From Inia geoffrensis (Eukaryota > Chordata > Mammalia > Artiodactyla > Iniidae): a stretch of 64,000 nucleotides of DNA. A program made the position numbers and the translations under genes. Each line of letters begins with the position of its first letter. Within the stretch, counting starts at the first letter, position 1. Below the pieces are notes generated by a model. The model was not told where the DNA came from and searched no databases. It saw only the letters and a program-made list of their open reading frames with translations. Shown in pieces: positions 22,194 through 35,453 of the stretch. Location: NCBI GenBank assembly GCA_036417435.1, contig CM070899.1, positions 102,488,368-102,552,367 on the forward strand. The letters run 5' to 3'.

Positions 22194-22875
22194 CCGGAGC
22201 ATGCTGCTGCTGAGGCATCAAGGCAGGAGGACGTGCCACCTGACAAGCGGCACCCCGGACCGCTATTGCCCATTCTCCCCTGCCTGGTACCCCAATCTCC
22301 CGATCCAACGTGGCCCTCCTACAGGTAAGCAACGCCTGGTGTACCCAAATGAGGGTGGAGCAGCTGAGAGGGAAGAGCGGTGAAGTAACCGGATCTTCAC
22401 AGCTCCTGCTAGGCAGGTTCCCACCTCCAGCCATCTTGATTAGAGTTGCCCCACCTGCGAACCACGGCACCCTCCGAATGGCCCACTTGCAAGGCTTGCG
22501 ATATGTCTGTGGTGGGGAAGTGCAGGTTAAGGGGCAGGAGGTGAGCATACACAAGCCCAGAGGTGTGTGTTTAGGCATGTTCGACTCCCGATTTCCAATC
22601 CAACACCGGGACCCCTCTAAGACTTTCTTTCCCCAAGTTACCAGAGACGACACGGAGTAGTGCTGCCACCTTGTGGCACACTGCAGTAACAACCTTACCA
22701 ACTGTGCCGAAGGGCAACTGTCATTGACAAGGCCTAGAGCCTGCGGCTTTGAAAACACAACCCTGCCCTCAGGAAATATCCTGGGCTAGGCAATCTGAAA
22801 TGAATCCACATCAGGCCCGACTCTCAGGCAGAAACCTTACAAGACCTCAGTGGTAGTCACCCGCGTTTTAGAAAA

Positions 22876-23753
22876 CAGCACATTCAAATGAAAAGATGCT
22901 CAAGGTCCCTCATGATTAGAGAGTGAAAAGAAAGCTAGACGAGTTGATCCCTGGCTGAAGTCCTCTCAAACCCTAAAATTTTAAGTGCTCAAGAGGGCAG
23001 GCCACAAGGTGAAGCCAGCTATTGCTGTTGGTGGGATTGTAAATTGGTAACAGCCGGTATGAGGATCAGTAGGCACATTCCTTACCAAACTAAACACTGG
23101 AGGTACCACGAGACTCGGCAACCCCGCTGCAGGTCGTATAACCAGACACTAGCATCATTGGAAGGAAGCTCTTGCACCCCAGCAGTCGTTGTGGTACCCT
23201 TGACCACAGCCAAGACATACAGACGAACGAACTGTCGAGCGAGGGGTGAAGGGAGAAAGATGTTCCGCTACCTACACACGCTCGACTACCACACAGCCAT
23301 AGAACAAAATGCACTCATAGTATTTGCAGCAGCATGGGTGGAGCACTAGATGATCTCACTAATTCTGGTCAATTAGAGGCAGCAAGACACATATACCCGG
23401 ATATCCCTTATGTGTGCAGTCTACATAGGGATACAAAGGAAGTTAGTAAAGAAAGGAAACACAGGTTCACAAAGGGAAGAAAGAAGCGAGGAGTTCCCAA
23501 AGGGGGAGATTGGAGACCGGGGAAGAGTGAATTAGGAGATTGGGATTAACACAAACACATTTAACGTATGAAAAAGTGCTCATCAAGGGCGACTCACCCA
23601 AAAGAACATGGGACTCTACCAAATATTCCTCGATAAGTAACAGGGCAAAGGATCCGAAACCCTACAGGTAGAGCTACGTTTATAATTGCGTCAAGTGGCT
23701 GTAGAACTCAAAGAGACGCAGCATTGTATATAAACTATGCTGAAAGAGAAAAG
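22876..23753 (+). mobile_element. LINE-1 3' end, fragment a (unit 7/8 junction)
   Basis: C at 22908 shared with unit 5; otherwise standard right-group. Confidence 0.85.
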
Positions 23754-24493
23754 GACTGTTCAATGACAAGGCAAGTAAGGGGTTACGAAATGGCCACTTT
23801 CTTACCTCAGGCCTCTGTGACGTCGGCTGGCGTCAGACCCCTGGAGCCTCAGGAGGCCTGTGTCCCACGGCTGGAGGATGCTGCTGCTGTTCTCCGCTGC
23901 GTGGTACCACAATCTGCCAATCCAACAGGGCCCTCCTACAGGTAAGCACAGCCTGGTGTACCCAAATGATGATGAAACAGCTGAGAGGGAAGGGCTGTGA
24001 AGAAAGCGGATCTCCACAGCTCCTGCTAGGCAAGTTCCCACCTCCAGCCCACTTCATTAGAGAGGCCCCACCTGCGAACCACGGCACCCTCCGAGTAGCC
24101 CACTTGCAAGGCTTGCGATATGCCTGCGGTGGGGCAGTGCAGGTTAAGGGGCAGGAGGTGAGCATACACAAGCCCAGAGATGTGTGTTTAGCCACGTTCG
24201 ACTCCCCATTTCCAATCCAACACCGGGACCCCCTCTAAGACTATCTTTCCCCACGTTACCAGAGACGACACGGAGCACTGCTGCCACCTCGTGGCACACT
24301 GCCGTAACAATCTTACCAACTGTGCTGAAGGGCATCTGTCATCCACAAGGCCTACAGCCTGCGGCTTTGAAGACACAACCCAGCCCTCAAGAAATATCCT
24401 GGGCTAGGGAAACTGAAACGAATTCAAATCACGCCCGACCCTGAGGCAGGAACCTTTCAAGAACTCAGTGGTACTCACCCGCGTTGTAGAAAA

Positions 24494-25371
24494 CAGCACA
24501 TTGAAGAGAAAAGATGCTTAGGATCTGTCATGATTAGAGAGTGCAAAGAAAGCTAGACGAGGTGTTCCCTGGCTGCAGTCCTCTCAAACGCTAAAAGCGT
24601 AAGTGCTCAAGAGGGCATGCCAAAAAGAGAAGCCAGCTATTGCTATTGGTGGGAATGTAAATTGCTAACAGCCGGTATGAGGAACACTAGGCATATTCCT
24701 TACCAAACTAAACACTGGAGGTACCACGAGATTCGGCAACCCCGCTGCAGGTCGTATAACCAGACACTAGCATCATTGGAAGAAAGCTCTTGCACCCCAG
24801 CGGTCCTTGCGGTTCCCATGACCGCAGCCAAGACAGAGAAATGAACGGAATGGGGAGCGAGGGGTGAATGGAGAAAGATGTTCTGCTACCTACACACCCT
24901 CGACTACCACTCAGCCACAGAACAAAATGAACCCATACTCTTTGCAGCAGCATGGGTGCAGCAGTACATGATCTCACTAATTCCGGTCAATTAGAGGCAG
25001 CAAGACACATATTCCAGGATATCCCACTTTTGTCTGCCGCCTAAATACGGATACTAAGGAAGCTAGTCCACATAGGAAACACAGGTTCACAAAGGGAAGA
25101 ACGAAGCCTGGACTTCCCTGAGGGGGAAATTGGAGAACGGGGAAGGGTGAAGTAGGAGGTCGGGATTCACAGAAACACGCTTAACTTATCAAAAAGTGCT
25201 CAAGGGCGACCCACTCTCAATCACAGGGAACGCTACAAAACATTCCTCAATACGCGAAGAGTGCAAAGAATCCGAGACCCTAAGGGTATAGCTACATGTA
25301 TAATTGCATCAAGTGGCTGTAGAACTCAAACAGACGCAACATTGTATATGAACTAGGCTGAAAGGGAAAAG
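24494..25371 (+). mobile_element. LINE-1 3' end, fragment b (unit 8)
   Basis: Standard right-group copy. Confidence 0.85.
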
Positions 25372-25472
25372 TACTGTACAATGACAAGGCAAGTAAGGGG
25401 TTAAGAAATGCCTACTCTGTTACCTCAGGTGTCTGTGATGTCGTTAGCACGGTAACGCCCCTGGAGCCTAAG

Positions 25473-25508
25473 CAGGCCTGGGTCCCACGGCAGACCTGGG
25501 TCCCACGG
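25473..25508 (+). repeat. 18-bp minisatellite, 2 copies (unit 8)
   Basis: First copy GGCCTGGG. Confidence 0.95.
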
Positions 25509-26190
25509 CCGGAGCATGCTGCTGCTGAGGCATCAAGGCAGGAGGACGTGCCACCTGACAAGCGGCACCCCGGACCGCTATTGCCCATTCTCCCCTGCCT
25601 GGTACCCCAATCTCCCGATCCAGCGTGGCCCTCCTACAGGTAAGCAAAGCCTGGTGTACCCAAATGAGGGTGGAGCAGCTGAGAGGGAAGAGCGGTGAAG
25701 TAACCGGATCTTCACAGCTCCTGCTAGGCAGGTTCCCACCTCCAGCCATCTTCATTAGAGTCGCCCCACCTGCGAACCATGGCACCCTCCGAATGGCCCA
25801 CTTGCAAGGCTTGTGATATGTCTGTGGTGGGGCAGTGCAGGTTAAGGGGCAGGAGGTGAGCATACACAAGCCCAGAGGTGTGTGTTTAGCCACGTTCGAC
25901 TCCCGATTTCCAATCCAACACCGGGACCCCTCTAATACTTTCTTTCCCCAAGTTACCAGAGACGACACGGAGTAGTGCTGCCACCTTGTGGCACACTGCC
26001 GTAACAACCTTACCAACTATGCTGAAGGGCAACTGTCATTCACAAGGCCTAGAGCCTGCGGCTTTGAAAACACAACCCTGCCCTCAGGAAATATCCTGGG
26101 CTAGGCAATCTGAAATGAATCCACATCAGGCCCGACTCTCAGGCAGAAACCTTACAAGACCTCAGTGGTAGTCACCCGCGTTTTAGAAAA

Positions 26191-27068
26191 CAGCACATTC
26201 AAATGAAAAGATGCTCAAGGTCTCTCATGATTAGAGAGTGAAAAGAAAGCTAGACGAGTTGATCCCTGGCTGAAGTCCTCTCAAACCCTAAAATTTTAAG
26301 TGCTCAAGAGGGCAGGCCACAAGGTGAAGCCAGCTATTGCTGTTGGTGGGATTGTAAATTGGTAACAGCCGGTATGAGGATCAGTAGGCACATTCCTTAC
26401 CAAACTAAACACTGGAGGTACCACGAGACTCGGCAACCCCGCTGCAGGTCGTATAACCAGACACTAGCATCATTGGAAGGAAGCTCTTGCACCCCAGCAG
26501 TCGTTGTGGTACCCTTGACCACAGCCAAGACATACAGACGAACGAACTGTCGAGCGAGGGGTGAAGGGAGAAAGATGTTCCGCTACCTACACACGCTCGA
26601 CTACCACACAGCCATAGAACAAAATGCACTCATAGTATTTGCAGCAGCATGGGTGGAGCACTAGATGATCTCACTAATTCTGGTCAATTAGAGGCAGCAA
26701 GACACATATACCCGGATATCCCTTATGTGTGCAGTCTACATAGGGATACAAAGGAAGTTAGTAAAGAAAGGAAACACAGGTTCACAAAGGGAAGAAAGAA
26801 GCGAGGAGTTCCCAAAGGGGGAGATTGGAGACCGGGGAAGAGTGAATTAGGAGATTGGGATTAACACAAACACATTTAACGTATGAAAAAGTGCTCATCA
26901 AGGGCGACTCACCCAAAAGAACATGGGACTCTACCAAATATTCCTCGATAAGTAACAGGGCAAAGGATCCGAAACCCTACAGGTAGAGCTACGTTTATAA
27001 TTGCGTCAAGTGGCTGTAGAACTCAAAGAGACGCAGCATTGTATATAAACTATGCTGAAAGAGAAAAG
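26191..27068 (+). mobile_element. LINE-1 3' end, fragment a (unit 8/9 junction)
   Basis: Standard right-group copy. Confidence 0.85.
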
Positions 27069-27808
27069 GACTGTTCAATGACAAGGCAAGTAAGGGGTTA
27101 CGAAATGGCCACTTTCTTACCTCAGGCCTCTGTGACGTCGGCTGGCGTCAGACCCCTGGAGCCTCAGGAGGCCTGTGTCCCACGGCTGGAGGATGCTGCT
27201 GCTGTTCTCCGCTGCGTGGTACCACAATCTGCCAATCCAACAGGGCCCTCCTACAGGTAAGCACAGCCTGGTGTACCCAAATGATGATGAAACAGCTGAG
27301 AGGGAAGGGCTGTGAAGAAAGCGGATCTCCACAGCTCCTGCTAGGCAAGTTCCCACCTCCAGCCCACTTCATTAGAGAGGCCCCACCTGCGAACCACGGC
27401 ACCCTCCGAGTAGCCCACTTGCAAGGCTTGCGATATGCCTGCGGTGGGGCAGTGCAGGTTAAGGGGCAGGAGGTGAGCATACACAAGCCCAGAGATGTGT
27501 GTTTAGCCACGTTCGACTCCCCATTTCCAATCCAACACCGGGACCCCCTCTAAGACTATCTTTCCCCACGTTACCAGAGACGACACGGAGCACTGCTGCC
27601 ACCTCGTGGCACACTGCCGTAACAATCTTACCAACTGTGCTGAAGGGCATCTGTCATCCACAAGGCCTACAGCCTGCGGCTTTGAAGACACAACCCAGCC
27701 CTCAAGAAATATCCTGGGCTAGGGAAACTGAAACGAATTCAAATCACGCCCGACCCTGAGGCAGGAACCTTTCAAGAACTCAGTGGTACTCACCCGCGTT
27801 GTAGAAAA

Positions 27809-28686
27809 CAGCACATTGAAGAGAAAAGATGCTTAGGATCTGTCATGATTAGAGAGTGCAAAGAAAGCTAGACGAGGTGTTCCCTGGCTGCAGTCCTCTC
27901 AAACGCTAAAAGCGTAAGTGCTCAAGAGGGCATGCCAAAAAGAGAAGCCAGCTATTGCTATTGGTGGGAATGTAAATTGCTAACAGCCGGTATGAGGAAC
28001 ACTAGGCATATTCCTTACCAAACTAAACACTGGAGGTACCACGAGATTCGGCAACCCCGCTGCAGGTCGTATAACCAGACACTAGCATCATTGGAAGAAA
28101 GCTCTTGCACCCCAGCGGTCCTTGCGGTTCCCATGACCGCAGCCAAGACAGAGAAATGAACGGAATGGGGAGCGAGGGGTGAATGGAGAAACATGTTCTG
28201 CTACCTACACACCCTCGACTACCACTCAGCCACAGAACAAAATGAACCCATACTCTTTGCAGCAGCATGGGTGCAGCAGTACATGATCTCACTAATTCCG
28301 GTCAATTAGAGGCAGCAAGACACATATTCCAGGATATCCCACTTTTGTCTGCCGCCTAAATACGGATACTAAGGAAGCTAGTCCACATAGGAAACACAGG
28401 TTCACAAAGGGAAGAACGAAGCCTGGACTTCCCTGAGGGGGAAATTGGAGAACGGGGAAGGGTGAAGTAGGAGGTCGGGATTCACAGAAACACGCTTAAC
28501 TTATCAAAAAGTGCTCAAGGGCGACCCACTCTCAATCACAGGGAACGCTACAAAACATTCCTCAATACGCGAAGAGTGCAAAGAATCCGAAACCCTAAGG
28601 GTTTAACTACATGTATAATTGCATCAAGTGGCTGTAGAACTCAAACAGACGCAACATTGTATATGAACTAGGCTGAAAGGGAAAAG
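27809..28686 (+). mobile_element. LINE-1 3' end, fragment b (unit 9)
   Basis: C at 28192 (GAAACATGTTC) and GTTTAACTAC near 28600. Confidence 0.85.
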
Positions 28687-28756
28687 TACTGTACAATGAC
28701 AAGGCAAGTAAGGGGTTAAGAAATGCCTACTCTGTTACCTCAGGTGTCTGTGATGT

Positions 28757-28772
28757 CGTTACCACGGTAACG
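28757..28772. repeat. Perfect 16-bp inverted repeat (unit 9)
   Basis: Same repaired left arm as unit 7, lying 30 bp upstream of the two-copy minisatellite. Confidence 0.8.
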
Positions 28773-28787
28773 CCCCTGGAGCCTAAG

Positions 28788-28823
28788 CAGGCCTGGGTCC
28801 CACGGCAGACCTGGGTCCCACGG
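28788..28823 (+). repeat. 18-bp minisatellite, 2 copies (unit 9)
   Basis: First copy GGCCTGGG. Confidence 0.95.
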
Positions 28824-29505
28824 CCGGAGCATGCTGCTGCTGAGGCATCAAGGCAGGAGGACGTGCCACCTGACAAGCGGCACCCCGGACCGCTATTGCC
28901 CATTCTCCCCTGCCTGGTACCCCAATCTCCCGATCCAGCGTGGCCCTCCTACAGGTAAGCAAAGCCTGGTGTACTCAAATGAGGGTGGAGCAGCTGAGAG
29001 GGAAGAGCGGTGAAGTAACCGGATCTTCACAGCTCCTGCTAGGCAGGTTCCCACCTCCAGCCATCTTCATTAGAGTCACCCCACCTGCGAACCATGGCAC
29101 CCTCCGAATGGCCCACTTGCAAGGCTTGTGATATGTCTGTGGTGGGGCAGTGCAGGTTAAGGGGCAGGAGGTGAGCATACACAAGCCCAGAGGTGTGTGT
29201 TTAGCCACGTTCGACTCCCGATTTCCAATCCAACACCGGGACCCCTCTAATACTTTCTTTCCCCAAGTTACCAGAGACGACACGGAGTAGTGCTGCCACC
29301 TTGTGGCACACTGCCGTAACAACCTTACCAACTATGCTGAAGGGCAACTGTCATTCACAAGGCCTAGAGCCTGCGGCTTTGAAAACACAACCCTGCCCTC
29401 AGGAAATATCCTGGGCTAGGCAATCTGAAATGAATCCACATCAGGCCCGACTCTCAGGCAGAAACCTTACAAGACCTCAGTGGTAGTCACCCGCGTTTTA
29501 GAAAA

Positions 29506-30383
29506 CAGCACATTCAAATGAAAAGATGCTCAAGGTCTCTCATGATTAGAGAGTGAAAAGAAAGCTAGACGAGTTGATCCCTGGCTGAAGTCCTCTCAAA
29601 CCCTAAAATTTTAAGTGCTCAAAAGGGCAGGCCACAAGGTGAAGCCAGCTATTGCTGTTGGTGGGATTGTAAATTGGTAACAGCCGGTATGAGGATCAGT
29701 AGGCACATTCCTTACCAAACTAAACACTGGAGGTACCACGAGACTCGGCAACCCCGCTGCAGGTCGTATAACCAGACACTAGCATCATTGGAAGGAAGCT
29801 CTTGCACCCCAGCAGTCGTTGTGGTACCCTTGACCACAGCCAAGACATACAGACGAACGAACTGTCGAGCGAGGGGTGAAGGGAGAAAGATGTTCCGCTA
29901 CCTACACACGCTCGACTACCACACAGCCATAGAACAAAATGCACTCATAGTATTTGCAGCAGCATGGGTGGAGCACTAGATGATCTCACTAATTCTGGTC
30001 AATTAGAGGCAGCAAGACACATATACCTGGATATCCCTTATGTGTGCAGTCTACATAGGGATACAAAGGAAGTTAGTAAAGAAAGGAAACACAGGTTCAC
30101 AAAGGGAAGAAAGAAGCGAGGAGTTCCCAAAGGGGGAGATTGGAGACCGGGGAAGAGTGAATTAGGAGATTGGGATTAACACAAACACATTTAACGTATG
30201 AAAAAGTGCTCATCAAGGGCGACTCACCCAAAAGAACATGGGACTCTACCAAATATTCCTCGATAAGTAACAGGGCAAAGGATCCGAAACCCTACAGGTA
30301 GAGCTACGTTTATAATTGCGTCAAGTGGCTGTAGAACTCAAAGAGACGCAGCATTGTATATAAACTACGCTGAAAGAGAAAAG
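29506..30383 (+). mobile_element. LINE-1 3' end, fragment a (unit 9/10 junction)
   Basis: A at 29623, T at 30028 and C at 30368, repeated only 9945 bp downstream. Confidence 0.85.
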
Positions 30384-31123
30384 GACTGTTCAATGACAAG
30401 GCAAGTAAGGGGTTACGAAATGGCCACTTTCTTACCTCAGGCCTCTGTGACGTCGGCTGGCGTCAGACCCCTGGAGCCTCAGGAGGCCTGTGTCCCACGG
30501 CTGGAGGATGCTGCTGCTGTTCTCCGCTGCGTGGTACCACAATCTGCCAATCCAGCAGGGCCCTCCTACAGGTAAGCACAGCCTGGTGTACCCAAATGAT
30601 GATGAAACAGCAGAGAGGGAAGGGCTGTGAAGAAAGCGGATCTCCACAGCTCCTGCTAGGCAAGTTCCCACCTCCAGCCCACTTCATTAGAGAGGCCCCA
30701 CCTGCGAACCACGGCACCCTCCGAGTAGCCCACTTGCAAGGCTTGTGATATGCCTGCGGTGGGGCAGTGCAGGTTAAGGGGCAGGAGGTGAGCATACACA
30801 AGCCCAGAGATGTGTGTTTAGCCACGTTCGACTCCCCATTTCCAATCCAACACTGGGACCCCCTCTAAGACTATCTTTCCCCACGTTACCAGAGACGACA
30901 CGGAGCACTGCTGCCACCTCGTGGCACACTGCCGTAACAATCTTACCAACTGTGCTGAAGGGCATCTGTCATCCACAAGGCCTACAGCCTGCGGCTTTGA
31001 AGACACAACCCAGCCCTCAAGAAATATCCTGGGCTAGGGAAACTGAAACGAATTCAAATCACGCCCGACCCTGAGGCAGGAACCTTTCAAGAACTCAGTG
31101 GTACTCACCCGCGTTGTAGAAAA

Positions 31124-32001
31124 CAGCACATTGAAGAGAAAAGATGCTTAGGATCTGTCATGATTAGAGAGTGCAAAGAAAGCTAGACGAGGTGTTCCCT
31201 GGCTGCAGTCCTCTCAAACGCTAAAAGCGTAAGTGCTCAAGAGGGCATGCCAAAAAGAGAAGCCAGCTATTGCTATTGGTGGGAATGTAAATTGCTAACA
31301 GCCGGTATGAGGAACACTAGGCATATTCCTTACCAAACTAAACACTGGAGGTACCACGAGATTCGGCAACCCCGCTGCAGGTCGTATAACCAGACACTAG
31401 CATCATTGGAAGAAAGCTCTTGCACCCCAGCGGTCCTTGCGGTTCCCATGACCGCAGCCAAGACAGAGAAATGAACGGAATGGGGAGCGAGGGGTGAATG
31501 GAGAAACATGTTCTGCTACCTACACACCCTCGACTACCACTCAGCCACAGAACAAAATGAACCCATACTCTTTGCAGCAGCATGGGTGCAGCAGTACATG
31601 ATCTCACTAATTCCGGTCAATTAGAGGCAGCAAGACACATATTCCAGGATATCCCACTTTTGTCTGCCGCCTAAATACGGATACTAAGGAAGCTAGTCCA
31701 CATAGGAAACACAGGTTCACAAAGGGAAGAACGAAGCCTGGACTTCCCTGAGGGGGAAATTGGAGAACGGGGAAGGGTGAAGTAGGAGGTCGGGATTCAC
31801 AGAAACACGCTTAACTTATCAAAAAGTGCTCAAGGGCGACCCACTCTCAATCACAGGGAACGCTACAAAACATTCCTCAATACGCGAAGAGTGCAAAGAA
31901 TCCGAGACCCTAAGGGTATAGCTACATGTATAATTGCATCAAGTGGCTGTAGAACTCAAACAGACGCAACATTGTATATGAACTAGGCTGAAAGGGAAAA
32001 G
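31124..32001 (+). mobile_element. LINE-1 3' end, fragment b (unit 10)
   Basis: C at 31507; 3' UTR part has the usual GTATAGCTAC. Confidence 0.85.
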
Positions 32002-32102
32002 TACTGTACAATGACAAGGCAAGTAAGGGGTTAAGAAATGCCTACTCTGTTACCTCAGGTGTCTGTGATGTCGTTAGCACGGTAACGCCCCTGGAGCCTA
32101 AG

Positions 32103-32138
32103 CAGGCCTGGGTCCCACGGCAGACCTGGGTCCCACGG
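32103..32138 (+). repeat. 18-bp minisatellite, 2 copies (unit 10)
   Basis: First copy GGCCTGGG. Confidence 0.95.
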
Positions 32139-32820
32139 CCGGAGCATGCTGCTGCTGAGGCATCAAGGCAGGAGGACGTGCCACCTGACAAGCGGCACCC
32201 CAGACCGCTATTGCCCATTCTCCCCTGCCTGGTACCCCAATCTCCCGATCCAGCGTGGCCCTCCTACAGGTAAGCAAAGCCTGGTGTACCCAAATGAGGG
32301 TGGAGCAGCTGAGAGGGAAGAGCGGTGAAGTAACCGGATCTTCACAGCTCCTGCTAGGCAGGTTCCCACCTCCAGCCATCTTCATTAGAGTCGCCCCACC
32401 TGCGAACCATGGCACCCTCCGAATGGCCCACTTGCAAGGCTTGTGATATGTCTGTGGTGGGGCAGTGCAGGTTAAGGGGCAGGAGGTGAGCATACACAAG
32501 CCCAGAGGTGTGTGTTTAGCCACGTTCGACTCCCGATTTCCAATCCAACACCGGGACCCCTCTAATACTTTCTTTCCCCAAGTTACCAGAGACGACACGG
32601 AGTAGTGCTGCCACCTTGTGGCACACTGCCGTAACAACCTTACCAACTATGCTGAAGGGCAACTGTCATTCACAAGGCCTAGAGCCTGCGGCTTTGAAAA
32701 CACACCCCTGCCCTCAGGAAATATCCTGGGCTAGGCAATCTGAAATGAATCCACATCAGGCCCGACTCTCAGGCAGAAACCTTACAAGACCTCAGTGGTA
32801 GTCACCCGCGTTTTAGAAAA

Positions 32821-33698
32821 CAGCACATTCAAATGAAAAGATGCTCAAGGTCTCTCATGATTAGAGAGTGAAAAGAAAGCTAGACGAGTTGATCCCTGGC
32901 TGAAGTCCTCTCAAACCCTAAAATTTTAAGTGCTCAAGAGGGCAGGCCACAAGGTGAAGCCAGCTATTGCTGTTGGTGGGATTGTAAATTGGTAACAGCC
33001 GGTATGAGGATCAGTAGGCACATTCCTTACCAAACTAAACACTGGAGGTACCACGAGACTCGGCAACCCCGCTGCAGGTCGTATAACCAGACACTAGCAT
33101 CATTGGAAGGAAGCTCTTGCACCCCAGCAGTCGTTGTGGTACCCTTGACCACAGCCAAGACATACAGACGAACGAACTGTCGAGCGAGGGGTGAAGGGAG
33201 AAAGATGTTCCGCTACCTACACACGCTCGACTACCACACAGCCATAGAACAAAATGCACTCATAGTATTTGCAGCAGCATGGGTGGAGCACTAGATGATC
33301 TCACTAATTCTGGTCAATTAGAGGCAGCAAGACACATATACCCGGATATCCCTTATGTGTGCAGTCTACATAGGGATACAAAGGAAGTTAGTAAAGAAAG
33401 GAAACACAGGTTCACAAAGGGAAGAAAGAAGCGAGGAGTTCCCAAAGGGGGAGATTGGAGACCGGGGAAGAGTGAATTAGGAGATTGGGATTAACACAAA
33501 CACATTTAACGTATGAAAAAGTGCTCATCAAGGGCGACTCACCCAAAAGAACATGGGACTCTACCAAATATTCCTCGATAAGTAACAGGGCAAAGGATCC
33601 GAAACCCTACAGGTAGAGCTACGTTTATAATTGCGTCAAGTGGCTGTAGAACTCAAAGAGACACAGCATTGTATATAAACTATGCTGAAAGAGAAAAG
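32821..33698 (+). mobile_element. LINE-1 3' end, fragment a (unit 10/11 junction)
   Basis: Private A at 33663 (ACACAGC) removes a CpG. Confidence 0.85.
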
Positions 33699-34438
33699 GA
33701 CTGTTCAATGACAAGGCAAGTAAGGGGTTACGAAATGGCCACTTTCTTACCTCAGGCCTCTGTGACGTCGGCTGGCGTCAGACCCCTGGAGCCTCAGGAG
33801 GCCTGTGTCCCACGGCTGGAGGATGCTGCTGCTGTTCTCCGCTGCGTGGTACCACAATCTGCCAATCCAACAGGGCCCTCCTACAGGTAAGCACAGCCTG
33901 GTGTACCCAAATGATGATGAAACAGCTGAGAGGGAAGGGCTGTGAAGAAAGCGGATCTCCACAGCTCCTGCTAGGCAAGTTCCCACCTCCAGCCCACTTC
34001 ATTAGAGAGGCCCCACCTGCGAACCACGGCACCCTCCGAGTAGCCCACTTGCAAGGCTTGCGATATGCCTGCGGTGGGGCAGTGCAGGTTAAGGGGCAGG
34101 AGGTGAGCATACACAAGCCCAGAGATGTGTGTTTAGCCACGTTCGACTCCCCATTTCCAATCCAACACCGGGACCCCCTCTAAGACTATCTTTCCCCACG
34201 TTACCAGAGACGACACGGAGCACTGCTGCCACCTCGTGGCACACTGCCGTAACAATCTTACCAACTGTGCTGAAGGGCATCTGTCATCCACAAGGCCTAC
34301 AGCCTGCGGCTTTGAAGACACAACCCAGCCCTCAAGAAATATCCTGGGCTAGGGAAACTGAAACGAATTCAAATCACGCCCGACCCTGAGGCAGGAACCT
34401 TTCAAGAACTCAGTGGTACTCACCCGCGTTGTAGAAAA

Positions 34439-35316
34439 CAGCACATTGAAGAGAAAAGATGCTTAGGATCTGTCATGATTAGAGAGTGCAAAGAAAGCTA
34501 GACGAGGTGTTCCCTGGCTGCAGTCCTCTCAAACGCTAAAAGCGTAAGTGCTCAAGAGGGCATGCCAAAAAGAGAAGCCAGCTATTGCTATTGGTGGGAA
34601 TGTAAATTGCTAACAGCTGGTATGAGGAACACTAGGCATATTCCTTACCAAACTAAACACTGGAGGTACCACGAGATTCGGCAACCCCGCTGCAGGTCGT
34701 ATAACCAGACACTAGCATCATTGGAAGAAAGCTCTTGCACCCCAGCGGTCCTTGCGGTTCCCATGACCGCAGCCAAGACAGAGAAATGAACGGAATGGGG
34801 AGCGAGGGGTGAATGGAGAAACATGTTCTGCTACCTACACACCCTCGACTACCACTCAGCCACAGAACAAAATGAACCCATACTCTTTGCAGCAGCATGG
34901 GTGCAGCAGTACATGATCTCACTAATTCCGGTCAATTAGAGGCAGCAAGACACATATTCCAGGATATCCCACTTTTGTCTGCCGCCTAAATACGGATACT
35001 AAGGAAGCTAGTCCACATAGGAAACACAGGTTCACAAAGGGAAGAACGAAGCCTGGACTTCCCTGAGGGGGAAATTGGAGAACGGGGAAGGGTGAAGTAG
35101 GAGGTCGGGATTCACAGAAACACGCTTAACTTATCAAAAAGTGCTCAAGGGCGACCCACTCTCAATCACAGGGAACGCTACAAAACATTCCTCAATACGC
35201 GAAGAGTGCAAAGAATCCGAGACCCTAAGGGTATAGCTACATGTATAATTGCATCAAGTGGCTGTAGAACTCAAACAGACGCAACATTGTATATGAACTA
35301 GGCTGAAAGGGAAAAG
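34439..35316 (+). mobile_element. LINE-1 3' end, fragment b (unit 11)
   Basis: T at 34618 (private) and C at 34822. Confidence 0.85.
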
Positions 35317-35417
35317 TACTGTACAATGACAAGGCAAGTAAGGGGTTAAGAAATGCCTACTCTGTTACCTCAGGTGTCTGTGATGTCGTTAGCACGGTAA
35401 CGCCCCTGGAGCCTAAG

Positions 35418-35453
35418 CAGGCCTGGGTCCCACGGCAGACCTGGGTCCCACGG
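35418..35453 (+). repeat. 18-bp minisatellite, 2 copies (unit 11)
   Basis: First copy GGCCTGGG. Confidence 0.95.

Larger units (their letters stand above)
20019..23333 (+). repeat. Higher-order unit 7 (3315 bp), divergent B monomer
   Basis: First unit with two 18-bp subrepeats. Between about 21540 and 22740 it carries well over a dozen changes, far more than any other unit. Four of them (at 22465, 22499, 22621 and 22704) are the bases found in monomer A rather than B. The change at 22499 removes a TGA, so a 116-codon frame runs 22310-22660 here only. Confidence 0.95.
23334..26648 (+). repeat. Higher-order unit 8 (3315 bp)
   Basis: Right sequence group with two 18-bp subrepeats and no private change noticed; it serves as a clean reference for the two-copy block. 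Confidence 0.95.
26649..29963 (+). repeat. Higher-order unit 9 (3315 bp), left copy of a three-unit-lag duplicate
   Basis: Shares with unit 12 alone T at 28975 (GTACTCAAAT), GAGTCACCCC near 29077 and A at 29623. GTTTAACTAC and the perfect palindrome at 28757 are shared with units 7 and 12. C at 28192 is shared with units 10-12. Confidence 0.95.
29964..33278 (+). repeat. Higher-order unit 10 (3315 bp)
   Basis: Its first 900 bp share with unit 13 alone T at 30028, C at 30368, G at 30555, A at 30612 and T at 30854. Private changes: T at 30746, CCCAGACCG near 32210 and ACACCCCTG at 32703. C at 31507 groups it with units 9, 11 and 12. Confidence 0.95.

Noticed and set aside
22310..22660. 116-codon plus-strand frame unique to unit 7
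   Set aside because: It is created by one substitution removing a TGA at a site that is stop in all other B monomers; its codons show no family resemblance.
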